The notes below the pieces were generated by a model. It was not told the origin of the DNA and did no database searches. It saw nothing but the letters and a program-made list of their open reading frames with translations. Below are positions 6,801 to 12,118 of a stretch of DNA of 12,118 nt, one piece after another (position 1 is the stretch's first letter; the number at the start of each line of letters is the position of its first letter). Source of the DNA: Chthoniobacter sp. (GTDB taxonomy: Bacteria > Verrucomicrobiota > Verrucomicrobiia > Chthoniobacterales > Chthoniobacteraceae); assembly GCA_025352865.1 (NCBI GenBank), contig JANXSB010000513.1:1-12118 (forward strand), read 5' to 3'. The position numbers and the translations under genes were made by a program.

Positions 6801-9800
6801 CAGTTCGGCGGTGGCCATGGCGGAGTTGAGGGCACCGGCCACAGTCCCACCAGCGACCAGCACCTTTCCATTGCCCAAAAGAACCTCGGCATGATTTTCG
6901 CGCGCCGCACTCAGCGCCCCGGTGCTGGTGAAAGGCACGACTGGGCCCGCCCGCGTCACGGCCATCGAATAGCTTTTGGTGGTAATGCCGTCCTGAGCCG
7001 TGACCACGGTGGTGATCGTGTTAGTCCCCACACTGAGGCTGATAGCTCCGCTGGCGCTGCCGGAGGCGACAGTCACTCCGTTGACTTTCACCGTCGCCGT
7101 GGGGAAGGCGACCGTTGGGGTAACGGTGATGGAGGTCGTCGCATTGGTGACGCCGGCGGTATAGCTCGTAGTGCTGGCAGAGAAGGCGGGGACGAGTGTG
7201 CCGGCGCTGGGGACGAGGTTGGAAAGATTCGCGTTGTTACTCAGCGTAGTGAAGGTCAGGTCACCACCGTTGGTGGTTCCGTAGCCGTTGGCACCATTGA
7301 CGCGGAAGTGGTAGAGGGTGCCCGGAGCAAGGCCGTTCAGCACCGCGACGCTGGCCACGGCGCTGGTGCCCGCAACGGACGCCGGCGTGCCCGCGACGGT
7401 GGTGGTGTAGCTCGTGGTGAGGCCATAGCTAAAGGAAACCGCGGTGATACTGGCATTCGGGTTGACGCTGCCGTTCAAGGTTGCGGTAACGCCGGTGACC
7501 GCGGTGGCCGCGAGAGTGGTGACCGCAGGTGGGTTTCCCGCCACATCGAACCCATTGCTATCGCCAAGATGTCCGGCACCGTCATCGGCGCGGAGTTTCA
7601 TCTGAACGGCTCCCTGCAAAACACTCACATTCCCCGACCAGACACCGGCGACGAAACTGCCGGATACCGTGGGCGTGATCGTGACTGGTGAGAAAGCTGA
7701 GGGAAATGGGATGATTAACCCAGGGTTGATCGTTCCCAGGCCCGGCGTCGCGGTGATCCAGTCCGCCGCCGTGCCGCCGTCGGAGTTGCCGATGCGCGAG
7801 TAACCAAAGGCCGTGTTTGTCGGGGCTGTTATAGGGGAACCTGTCCACTGCGAGGCTGGAATCGTGGAGGGCGAAATGATACTGGCGGGTGTGGCTGCCG
7901 CAGCGCAGACAAAATCCACAGCATTGCCCAGGGCATCCCGCAGCAGCACCGCCGTGTGGGAACTGCTCGATGAAGTCCAATTGATATTGATTCCGTAAAA
8001 GAAAAGGGGGAACGCGCCGGGAGCTGTCCCAAATTCCTGAAGGCGGAAGATCTGTCCGGCGGCACAAGTCGTTCCCGCGGGAATGGTGAACACCGTGTTG
8101 GGAGTCGGCCAGACAGCATCGTCATCGTATATGTAAATCTTCCACCCCGAAACATCGACCGCCACAGTGCCGACGTTCATAAACTCTATTTCATCCGGCG
8201 TGTTCGGATTGATTTCCGTAATCACGATGCCCGATCCCGCGCCGCTACCCACCGTGCCGCTCAGAGCAGCCGTGCCATTGAAACTGCCGACCGTGTTATT
8301 CCCCGCATCCTGCGCAGTCACTGTCACACCAAACTGAGCGTTCTTAGACTGCGGACTGGCTACCGCATTCCATGCGAAATGGTGCAGCGATCCGGCGGAA
8401 ACATTAAAGGCGTTACTCGCGCCGGTGTGCCCCGCGCCGTCACTCACCGTGAGCACCACATTGCTGTCAAAGGTGCTCACCGTCACGCTGCCCGTCCAGA
8501 CACCGCCTACAAACGCGGTCGTGGTGCTAGGTTCAATGACATCCGTGTCTGTGGCGGAAACAACCTCCGTGCTTAAAGGGGTAATGGCATCCACGCCGCC
8601 GTCGCCAGCCGCGCTCAGCCCCGGCATGCCGGCATAGCTTCCCATAGTCACGCCATTCACATCCTGTGCCGTAATAGTAACGCGAAACGGCACCCCGCGG
8701 ATTTGTGAAGAGGCGATACTGGCGACGGCAAAATGATGTACGTCATTGTCGCGCACACTCGTCGCGCCGCTGCCATTGATGAAGCCCGCGGCACTGGCGG
8801 CAATCGTCACGACCGCCGTTCCGTCGGTTAAGGCATTGTCCGGCGCGGTGAGCGTGAAGGTCGCGGAAGTCGAGCCCGCGGGAATGCTGACGGCAGCAGG
8901 CACGGTGAGCCGCGAGGTGGTGTCCGATGAAAGCGCAACCGAGAGCGCGGTCAGAAGCGTGCCCGAAATAGTAACTGAACCGCTGCCCGTTCCACCCTCG
9001 GTAACGGAGGCAGGCAGCGATACCGTGAGGTTCAGGCTTTCATTGTCGAAGATGCTGATGGTGGCTGTGCCATCGGTCCAGTTTGCGACATGCGCGGTAA
9101 TGGTCGCCGCATGGGTGCCATTGATCTTGCTGTCGTCTAGCACCGTGATCGTAAAGTTTACGGACGTTTGACCCGCCGGAATCGTGACCGTTGCCGGCAC
9201 TTGCAGCGCGGTCGTGTCGCTGGAAGTCAAAGTCACCGCCACGGCGCTGGCCGGCGCGGCGCTGACGGTGAGCGTGCCCTGGACGGCGACGATGCCCTCG
9301 GTGGTCGAAACGGGTGCGCCGACTGCGAGCGTCGCGGTTTCATTGTCCTGCACCGCGATGTTTTTGGCATCTGAACCCAGACTGGCAGTGGTCGCGCTGA
9401 TTGTGGCGGTTTGCGTGCCATCCAGCACCACGTTATCCAGGATGGTCAGATTAAAGGTCGCGCCGGTCTGTCCGGCTGGAATAGTAACAATGGCCGGCAC
9501 GTTCACTTTGGAGATGTTATTGGAGGTCAGCGACACGACGACGGAAGCCGCCTGCGCGGCGATCAAAGTGACGCTACCCTGGCCCGCCAGCACGCCGTCT
9601 CCTTCGGTGGCGACGCTAGGAATGAGCAGGCGCAGGGAAAAAGTCGGATAAGTGTCGAAGTCACTCGCCACGTAATCAGCCGGGACACCCAGACCTTGCG
9701 AGAGACCGATCAATCCGTCCGTCGCCGCGATACCGAGGCACGTCAGGCGAATCCGTCCGTCAAAGAACATTTCGACCTGAAAGTTGTTTGCATTGGTGGT

Positions 9801-12118
9801 GTTGTATTCCGGCACGTTCTGCCAGGTCACGGCGATGCGATCTGCCAACTGCCGCCAGTTGACCGTGCCCGCCGAACTGGGGTTGAGATCGTCGAACAAT
9901 GCGGAGATGCGCGGCTGATTGAAATGAGCGCTGAGCGATTCGTCGAGGGTCGAGTCGCCGGAAGTGAATGTGATATAGCCATTGCTGCCCACGTAAAACG
10001 TGGTGTAGCCGGTTCCGTAAAGCTTCACGCTCACGCCGCCGGCAGGTGTCACCTGAAGATAACTGTCATCCGAGAGCGCCAGCGTGGTGCCGCCCGTCGG
10101 ATCTGTGGGAAAGCTCGTGGCCGCCGCGCGCAGCACGGAGTAAAAATTACTCGACCCATTGGGCGTAAAGAGCCAGCTCTGATTGCTCGTGTCGTTACTC
10201 GTCGTGAAGAGTTCCGTGAAGTAATCCTTCTGGCCAACACGCAAGCTGACACCGCGACCAATGACTACCCCGCTTGCCGTGTCGGTAAATGACACGGTAT
10301 CCGTGTAGGTTCCATTGGCGAGGCTGTTCGCCGAACTGTTGATCGTGGCCGTTACCTGAATGGAAGCGCCGCCAGCCAGGGTCCCGCTAGGGGCGGAGAG
10401 GGTGAGCCATGGCTGGGTCTTGGTGGCCGTCCAGGCGACCGGTGAGATTGCGCTATTGGTTAGCGTGTAGTTTTGCGAAGAGGGCGAGAACGGGCCGCCG
10501 ACAGCACCCGTGGACGTCAGCCCCGTCGATGGAGAAAGACTGAGCGCGTTAGTAATGGTCAAACTCACCCCACGGGTCTGGGTCACGCCACTCGTGGAGT
10601 CGGAGAAGGATAAGGTATCCGCGTAGGCCCCTGCTGCCAGGCTATTGGCCGCGGCGCTGAAGGAAACTGTGACCGTGGCGCTCGCACCGGGAGCCAGCGT
10701 GCCGCTGGCCGACGACAGAGCAAGCCAGGTCTGTGTCTTTGTCGCTGTCCAGTTGAATGAGGTTCCTCCATTGTTGGTCAGGGTATAAGCCACCGAGGCG
10801 GGCGTGAACGGCCCGCCGACAGTGCCTGCGGCCGTCAGCCCGGCCGCCGGCGAGAGACTCAGCGGGTTCGTAGTGGTCAGACTTACCCCGCGGGTTTGGG
10901 TCACGCCACTCGTGGAGTCGGAGAAGGATAAGGTGTCGGCGTAGGTTCCGACCGTCAGGCTGTTGGCCGCGGCATTGAAAGAGGCTGCGACCGTGGTGCT
11001 CGCGCCGGGAGCCAGCGTGCCGCTGGCCGATGACAGACTAAGCCATGCCTGCGTCTTCGATGCTGTCCAGTTAAACGAGGCAGTTCCATTGTTGGTCAAA
11101 GTATAAGCCGCCGAGGCTGGCGTGAACGGGCCGCCGACGCTCCCAGTGGCAGTCAAACCGGTCACCGGTGAAACACCCAATGGCGGAGGGATGACGCTGA
11201 ATGAAACTGGATTGGACGCTATCCCGTTGGCCACGACGACCAGCGAATAGACGCCCCCCGGAACCGAGAGAGGCACGCTGAACTCCGTGGTCACGGGTGT
11301 GTTACCGGTCATGACACCTGCACTGCTCCAGTTATAGGTGCGTGCGTAATAGACATTACTGCCTGATGTGAGTCGCACAATGGGGTAGTTCGTCGCCATC
11401 TGCCAGTCATCGCCATAGGCCGCGCCTTGGGAAATGCCGTTAAGCAGGGTGCCGGTGAGATGGTAGGAGCCGTCGCCATTCTGCGTGATGCTGCTGACGA
11501 CCGGCTTGCCTGCCGCCAGCGGTGTGCCGCCCGACGCATAGAGGTAATACTGGGTCGCTCCCTGCTGGCAGTAAAGCACCGAGCCGTCCGGCAGGACGAG
11601 CATATTGGTCAGGTAGGAGGACATGCTGACACTCGCACTGCCTGTCGGGGTGGTGATCGCCGTGAAGGTGTTCGTGGTGTAGTCGAATTCGTAGAAGGTC
11701 GTCGGCGATGGGAAATGATCGGCAGACGTAGGTGTCGGAGACAGCGCGCAAAGGATTTTGCCATTCGGCATCATGGCTCCCGCCGCATCGGGCGCTCCCT
11801 GCGCACCGGGAATGGCGGGACCGGCCGCCCATGTACCGGGGCTCGTGGTACCGGATGGAGTGTAGTAGGCCGTGTTACTGGGTGATCCGATAAAGAAGGC
11901 CCGCCCGTCCGGCAGCAGAAAGCCGGGACCGGTTTCATCCCCGAAGGCATCATACAGCGCGACCGGCACGATGGCGTCCACCACCCACTGGTTGAGCGAA
12001 GGGATGTAGCGCTCGGAGTTTGTGCTCAGGCGGTCCACCATCAGGCTGCTTCCGTCGGGCAGCTTCACCCACGCTGACTCATTATGAATACCATTGGCCG
12101 TGGGGCCGGCAGTCCAGG
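3873..12118 (-). CDS. Giant secreted multidomain kelch/Calx-beta/lamin-tail protein, 5' partial
   Basis: At least 2,747 residues are present. The frame is open through the right edge (a tryptophan codon at 12116-12114 and onward without a stop), so the true start and signal peptide lie outside; the GTG at 12066-12068 is an internal Val. Domains in protein order by DNA span: propeller blades (12118-11515), cap domain (11510-11190), three BACON-like repeats (11182-10240), nidogen-like region (10235-9620), three Calx-beta (9620-8745), Ig-like domain 1 (8742-8388), Ig-like domain 2 split by a lamin-tail insertion (8386-7541), Fn3-like (7540-7240), cadherin-like (7238-6945), fourteen kelch repeats (6932-4930), second cap (4930-4630), second cadherin-like (4612-4330), TSP3/EF-type motif and beta tail (4325-3876). 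I count only six Cys, two of them in the lamin-tail insert. No PEP-CTERM tail, LPXTG or transmembrane end is visible; it ends FFRVQVSIAP. The likely role is an extracellular adhesin or scaffold. Enzymatic activity is unlikely: galactose-oxidase copper ligands are not evident. Confidence 0.93.
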   Translation of the reverse strand, partial: WTAGPTANGIHNESAWVKLPDGSSLMVDRLSTNSERYIPSLNQWVVDAIVPVALYDAFGDETGPGFLLPDGRAFFIGSPSNTAYYTPSGTTSPGTWAAGPAIPGAQGAPDAAGAMMPNGKILCALSPTPTSADHFPSPTTFYEFDYTTNTFTAITTPTGSASVSMSSYLTNMLVLPDGSVLYCQQGATQYYLYASGGTPLAAGKPVVSSITQNGDGSYHLTGTLLNGISQGAAYGDDWQMATNYPIVRLTSGSNVYYARTYNWSSAGVMTGNTPVTTEFSVPLSVPGGVYSLVVVANGIASNPVSFSVIPPPLGVSPVTGLTATGSVGGPFTPASAAYTLTNNGTASFNWTASKTQAWLSLSSASGTLAPGASTTVAASFNAAANSLTVGTYADTLSFSDSTSGVTQTRGVSLTTTNPLSLSPAAGLTAAGTVGGPFTPASVAYTLTNNGGTSFNWTATKTQTWLALSSASGTLAPGASATVTVSFSAAANSLAAGAYADTLSFSDSTSGVTQTRGVSLTITNALSLSPSTGLTSTGAVGGPFSPSSQNYTLTNSAISPVAWTATKTQPWLTLSAPSGTLAGGASIQVTATINSSANSLANGTYTDTVSFTDTASGVVIGRGVSLRVGQKDYFTELFTTSNDTSNQSWLFTPNGSSNFYSVLRAAATSFPTDPTGGTTLALSDDSYLQVTPAGGVSVKLYGTGYTTFYVGSNGYITFTSGDSTLDESLSAHFNQPRISALFDDLNPSSAGTVNWRQLADRIAVTWQNVPEYNTTNANNFQVEMFFDGRIRLTCLGIAATDGLIGLSQGLGVPADYVASDFDTYPTFSLRLLIPSVATEGDGVLAGQGSVTLIAAQAASVVVSLTSNNISKVNVPAIVTIPAGQTGATFNLTILDNVVLDGTQTATISATTASLGSDAKNIAVQDNETATLAVGAPVSTTEGIVAVQGTLTVSAAPASAVAVTLTSSDTTALQVPATVTIPAGQTSVNFTITVLDDSKINGTHAATITAHVANWTDGTATISIFDNESLNLTVSLPASVTEGGTGSGSVTISGTLLTALSVALSSDTTSRLTVPAAVSIPAGSTSATFTLTAPDNALTDGTAVVTIAASAAGFINGSGATSVRDNDVHHFAVASIASSQIRGVPFRVTITAQDVNGVTMGSYAGMPGLSAAGDGGVDAITPLSTEVVSATDTDVIEPSTTTAFVGGVWTGSVTVSTFDSNVVLTVSDGAGHTGASNAFNVSAGSLHHFAWNAVASPQSKNAQFGVTVTAQDAGNNTVGSFNGTAALSGTVGSGAGSGIVITEINPNTPDEIEFMNVGTVAVDVSGWKIYIYDDDAVWPTPNTVFTIPAGTTCAAGQIFRLQEFGTAPGAFPLFFYGININWTSSSSSHTAVLLRDALGNAVDFVCAAAATPASIISPSTIPASQWTGSPITAPTNTAFGYSRIGNSDGGTAADWITATPGLGTINPGLIIPFPSAFSPVTITPTVSGSFVAGVWSGNVSVLQGAVQMKLRADDGAGHLGDSNGFDVAGNPPAVTTLAATAVTGVTATLNGSVNPNASITAVSFSYGLTTSYTTTVAGTPASVAGTSAVASVAVLNGLAPGTLYHFRVNGANGYGTTNGGDLTFTTLSNNANLSNLVPSAGTLVPAFSASTTSYTAGVTNATTSITVTPTVAFPTATVKVNGVTVASGSASGAISLSVGTNTITTVVTAQDGITTKSYSMAVTRAGPVVPFTSTGALSAARENHAEVLLGNGKVLVAGGTVAGALNSAMATAELYDSATGAWTATGSLATARFYATATMLPNGKVLVVGGIGPTSSFGLSSAELYDPATGVWTATGSLNYFRHNHTATLLGNGKVLVAGGSNGQELNTAELYDPSLGTWTVINSMNTARYLATAALLPGGKVLVAGGYSNGAINSSELYDPATGIWTNTTGNMITARYYHSMTLLPNGKVVVAGGLNGSTGYATAELFDSSLGTWSASGSMTVARSGHSASLLPNGKMLVAGGSSDSAELYDYVTGTWTATGSSVAFHTRHGATLLANGRLLIAGGGTATCELYDSAAGFWANTTGFLTNSRSNHIAKLLPNGKVLVAGGYNGTLYLASTELYDPASGNWTTAGNLANSRIGGAAVLLPTGKLLVTGGHSGGIGLAASEVFDPATAVWSPTADLGSARYYTTATSLTNGKVLVAGGYNGSAYLASAELYDPATGTWTPTGSLATGRQLHAATLLPNGKVLVVGGYNGSYLASAELYDPATGTWTPTGSLATTRQYHSATLLPNGKVLIAGGSNPSSLASSELYNPASGTWTAAGSLATARYAHTATLLPNGKVLVAGGFGSAYLTSAELFDPASGTWTATGGMVASRNSHTATLLPSGRILTAGGYNGSSLSSSELYDTGLGFAAGWQPQITATNSPLQPGGKLTLSGSNFRGLSGASSGASLDSSTNFPVVQLRQLDGTQSSYLLSDAGSNWSNTAFAAAPLGNFPPGYALATVFTNGVPSSAAIVNVIVSTNANLSGLALSAGTLAPVFASGTTSYTANVLNTTTTLAVTPTVADGTATVKVNGTAVASNASAFLSLNVGSNTVTTAVTAQDGITTKTYTVVVTRLSPIESWRQTYFGNATLNTGNSEDFDNDGIINLLEFAFGTNPTVNSTGPLQYNGTLAGSGAIIANGQPITVFESSATGIDYRALFVRRVDYLTSGLTYTVQFSANLLSWTASVAVPTVLADDGTYQTVSVPYPPFVNGKKARFFRVQVSIAP
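3876..4325 (-). other. C-terminal TSP3/EF-type motif and beta-rich tail of the giant protein
   Basis: The protein ends with a W-x-x-x-YFG segment, then DFDNDGIINLLEFAFGTNP (about 4210-4266). This is a calcium-loop-like D-x-D-N-D-G motif with a following helix. A beta-rich stretch containing YTVQFSANLLSWTA and the final FFRV follows. I associate this C-terminal layout with many large secreted Verrucomicrobiota proteins, where it may act in export or surface retention; that role is inferred. Confidence 0.6.
4330..4612 (-). repeat. Cadherin-like beta-sandwich module, copy 2
   Basis: The module begins NANLSGLALSAGTLAPVF and ends AQDGITTKTYTVVVTR. It closely matches the module at 6945-7238, which begins NANLSNLVPSAGTLVPAF and ends AQDGITTKSYSMAVTR. 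The pattern fits the bacterial cadherin-like beta-sandwich family. The two copies flank the kelch array and second cap. Confidence 0.7.
4630..4930 (-). other. Propeller cap domain, copy 2
   Basis: The domain follows the last kelch blade. It contains LQPGGKLTLSGSNF, a TNFPVVQLRQLDG segment, a SNWSNTAF segment and a PPGYALATVFTNGVPS segment. The same order (TNYPIVRLTSG, YNWSSAG, VPGGVYSLVVVANGIAS) occurs at 11190-11510 after the N-terminal propeller. It resembles the C-terminal beta-sandwich of galactose-oxidase-like (DUF1929/early-set) proteins. Confidence 0.6.
4930..6932 (-). repeat. Fourteen-unit kelch repeat array
   Basis: Fourteen in-frame units of 43-54 residues (about 129-160 bp) share the core TGSLATxRxxHxATLLPNGKVLVAGGxxxxxxxSAELYDPATGTWT. 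This has the diagnostic Gly-Gly pair and the spaced Tyr and Trp of kelch motifs. Each unit should form one blade, so fourteen could give two seven-bladed propellers. Units near 5347-5378 and 5488-5519 share 32 identical bases exactly 141 bp apart, indicating recent duplication. Units 6 and 7 (about 5980-6190) are the shortest and most divergent. Confidence 0.9.
6945..7238 (-). repeat. Cadherin-like beta-sandwich module, copy 1
   Basis: This is an Ig-fold-like module of about 95 residues with TSYTAGVTNATTSITVTPTV and a VKVNGVTVASG core. It sits between the Fn3-like domain and the first kelch unit. It is the paralogue of the module at 4330-4612. Confidence 0.7.
7240..7540 (-). other. Fibronectin type III-like domain
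   Basis: About 100 residues run from NPPAVTTLAATAVTGVTATL to GGDLTFTT, with ATLNGSVNPN, the FSYGLTTSY strand and the GLAPGTLYHFRVNGANGYG segment. The last recalls the L-x-P-x-T-x-Y-x-F-R-V motif of Fn3 domains, in the variant common in bacterial secreted proteins. Confidence 0.65.
7541..8386 (-). other. Ig-like domain interrupted by a lamin-tail domain
   Basis: The outer parts (HHFAWNAVASPQSKNAQFGV..., 8386-8236, and VTITPTVSGSFVAGVWSGNV...DGAGHLGDSNGFDVAG, 7690-7541) match the first and second halves of the preceding Ig-like domain (8742-8388). Between them, about 8235-7695, lies a lamin-tail-like domain: GIVITEINPNTPDEIEFMN, VDVSGWKIYIYDD, FTIPAGTTCAAGQIFRL, LRDALGNAVDFV. It ends near WITATPGLGTINPG. 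Confidence 0.7.
8388..8742 (-). other. Ig-like (invasin/Big-type) domain, uninterrupted copy
   Basis: The domain starts HHFAVASIASSQIRGVPFRV and contains TITAQDVNG. It ends with GVWTGSVTVSTF, LTVSDGAGHTGASNAFNV and a Ser/Gly linker. It serves as the template that reveals the insertion in the next copy. Confidence 0.65.
8745..9620 (-). repeat. Three tandem Calx-beta domains
   Basis: Three units of about 98 residues each open with a TEG segment, carry VTIPAGQT-type and F-x-L/I-T-x-L-D strands, and end in DNE, DNE and DND at about 9338, 9037 and 8742. The pattern fits Calx-beta domains. The LDN/LDD loops keep some acidic residues, but the usual glutamates in the following turn are replaced (for example VLDGTQTATI), so calcium binding may be weak. 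Confidence 0.8.
9620..10235 (-). other. Nidogen-like globular region
   Basis: The region of about 205 residues includes GYTTFYVGSNGYITFTSGDS, PRISALFDDLNPSSAGTVNW, DRIAVTWQNVPEY, NNFQVEMFFDGRIRLT and LIGLSQGLGVPADYVASDF. This order (a visible-from-sequence 'face' of beta strands around FDDLNP and QVEMFFDGRI) resembles nidogen/NIDO-type or related bacterial extracellular domains. The family name is tentative. Confidence 0.5.
10240..11182 (-). repeat. Three BACON-like repeats with exact 318-bp period
   Basis: Units start LGVSPVTGL (11180), LSLSPAAGL (10862) and LSLSPSTGL (10544), each 106 residues apart. They share GGPFTPAS, YTLTN, W-x-x-x-KTQxWLxLSxxSGTLAxGAS and TYxDTxSFxDxxSGV cores, matching BACON/beta-sandwich repeats. 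Bases 10579-10616 and 10897-10934 are identical over 38 bp, so units 1 and 2 duplicated recently, while unit 3 is more diverged. Confidence 0.8.
11190..11510 (-). other. Propeller cap domain, copy 1
   Basis: This beta-sandwich follows the N-terminal propeller. It contains GSYHLTGTLLNG, ATNYPIVRLTSGSNVYYART, YNWSSAG and VPGGVYSLVVVANGIASNPV. It is homologous in motif order to the domain at 4630-4930. It resembles the galactose-oxidase-like C-terminal domain, but copper ligands are not evident. Confidence 0.6.
11515..12118 (-). other. Partial N-terminal kelch-like beta-propeller
   Basis: At least four degenerate blades are visible, each built around a L/M-P-D/N-G-x-x-L/F core: KLPDGSSLMVD, LLPDGRAFFIG, MMPNGKILCAL and VLPDGSVLYCQ. 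The propeller continues past the right edge. It is much more diverged than the fourteen-unit array at 4930-6932 and gives no near-identical DNA repeats. Confidence 0.65.

Noticed and set aside
4930..6932. Regularly spaced similar sequences as a possible CRISPR or satellite array
   Set aside because: The period is 129-160 bp, the repeats are in frame and the variation follows codon structure. They are kelch blades inside one coding sequence.
6588..7691. Plus-strand 367-codon open frame and similar ones at 3849-4826, 5184-5840 and 9411-10292
   Set aside because: They mirror the repeats of the giant gene on the other strand. The Gly/Arg/His-rich repetitive translations have no start signals or recognisable domains.
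12066..12068. GTG at the N-terminal end of the long frame as the start codon of the giant gene
   Set aside because: The frame continues upstream for sixteen more complete codons to the window edge without a stop. The residues there (TAGPTANGIHNESAW) continue a propeller-like blade, and no signal peptide follows the GTG.
11190..12118. N-terminal propeller plus cap as an active galactose oxidase-type copper enzyme
   Set aside because: The expected copper ligands (paired Tyr/His and a Cys-Tyr cross-link context) are not recognisable in the visible part. The blades look structural, although the missing 5' end leaves some doubt.

Overview
The window most likely comes from a Verrucomicrobiota genome, perhaps Opitutae- or Chthoniobacter-like. 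Three things point there: a short secreted protein ending in a PEP-CTERM sorting tail, a giant secreted protein built from kelch, BACON-like, Calx-beta, lamin-tail and cadherin-like modules, and that protein's C-terminal block (a DFDNDGIINLLEFAFGTNP-type motif followed by a beta-rich tail ending FFRV), which I associate with this phylum. The DNA is GC-rich and all supported genes lie on the minus strand, so the reading order runs from high to low coordinates. The many long open frames on the plus strand are antisense shadows. The lineage is inferred from protein style only; there is no rRNA gene here.

Region A (12118 to 3873) is the 3' part of one very large gene. The frame stays open to the right edge, so the start and the signal peptide lie outside. 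At least 2,747 residues are visible. In protein order they are: (i) the end of a beta-propeller plus a cap domain, (ii) three BACON-like repeats with an exact 318-bp period, (iii) a nidogen-like globular region, (iv) three Calx-beta domains, (v) two related Ig-like domains, the second split by an inserted lamin-tail domain, (vi) an Fn3-like domain, (vii) a cadherin-like domain, (viii) fourteen kelch repeats, (ix) a second cap domain, (x) a second cadherin-like domain, and (xi) a TSP3/EF-type motif with a beta-rich C-terminus. It looks like a surface or extracellular adhesion/scaffold protein.

Region B (3834 to 3205) is a 209-aa PEP-CTERM secreted protein 38 bp downstream.

Region C (3132 to 93) is a transition-metal (Zn/Mn) ABC importer operon of the ZnuABC/TroABC/MntABC type. 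Its order is a periplasmic binding protein with a TroA-like H-H-H-D ligand set, an unrecognised 138-aa membrane-anchored protein, an ATPase with a natural poly-histidine tail, and an ABC-3 permease. The first three genes are tightly coupled (stop/start abutting, then ATGA). A 53-bp spacer with a 9-bp tandem repeat and a small hairpin precedes the permease. The binding protein would capture metal in the periplasm and deliver it to the permease, powered by the ATPase. The 138-aa protein is a candidate accessory factor on the periplasmic side.

Region D (1 to 92) is intergenic and holds two inverted repeats, possibly REP-like or terminator-like. No RNA genes, CRISPR arrays, transposases or phage genes were seen, and there is no gene-free stretch over 300 bp. 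The parts most worth attention are the nested lamin-tail insertion, the duplicated propeller-cap architecture, and the unknown protein inside the metal-import operon.
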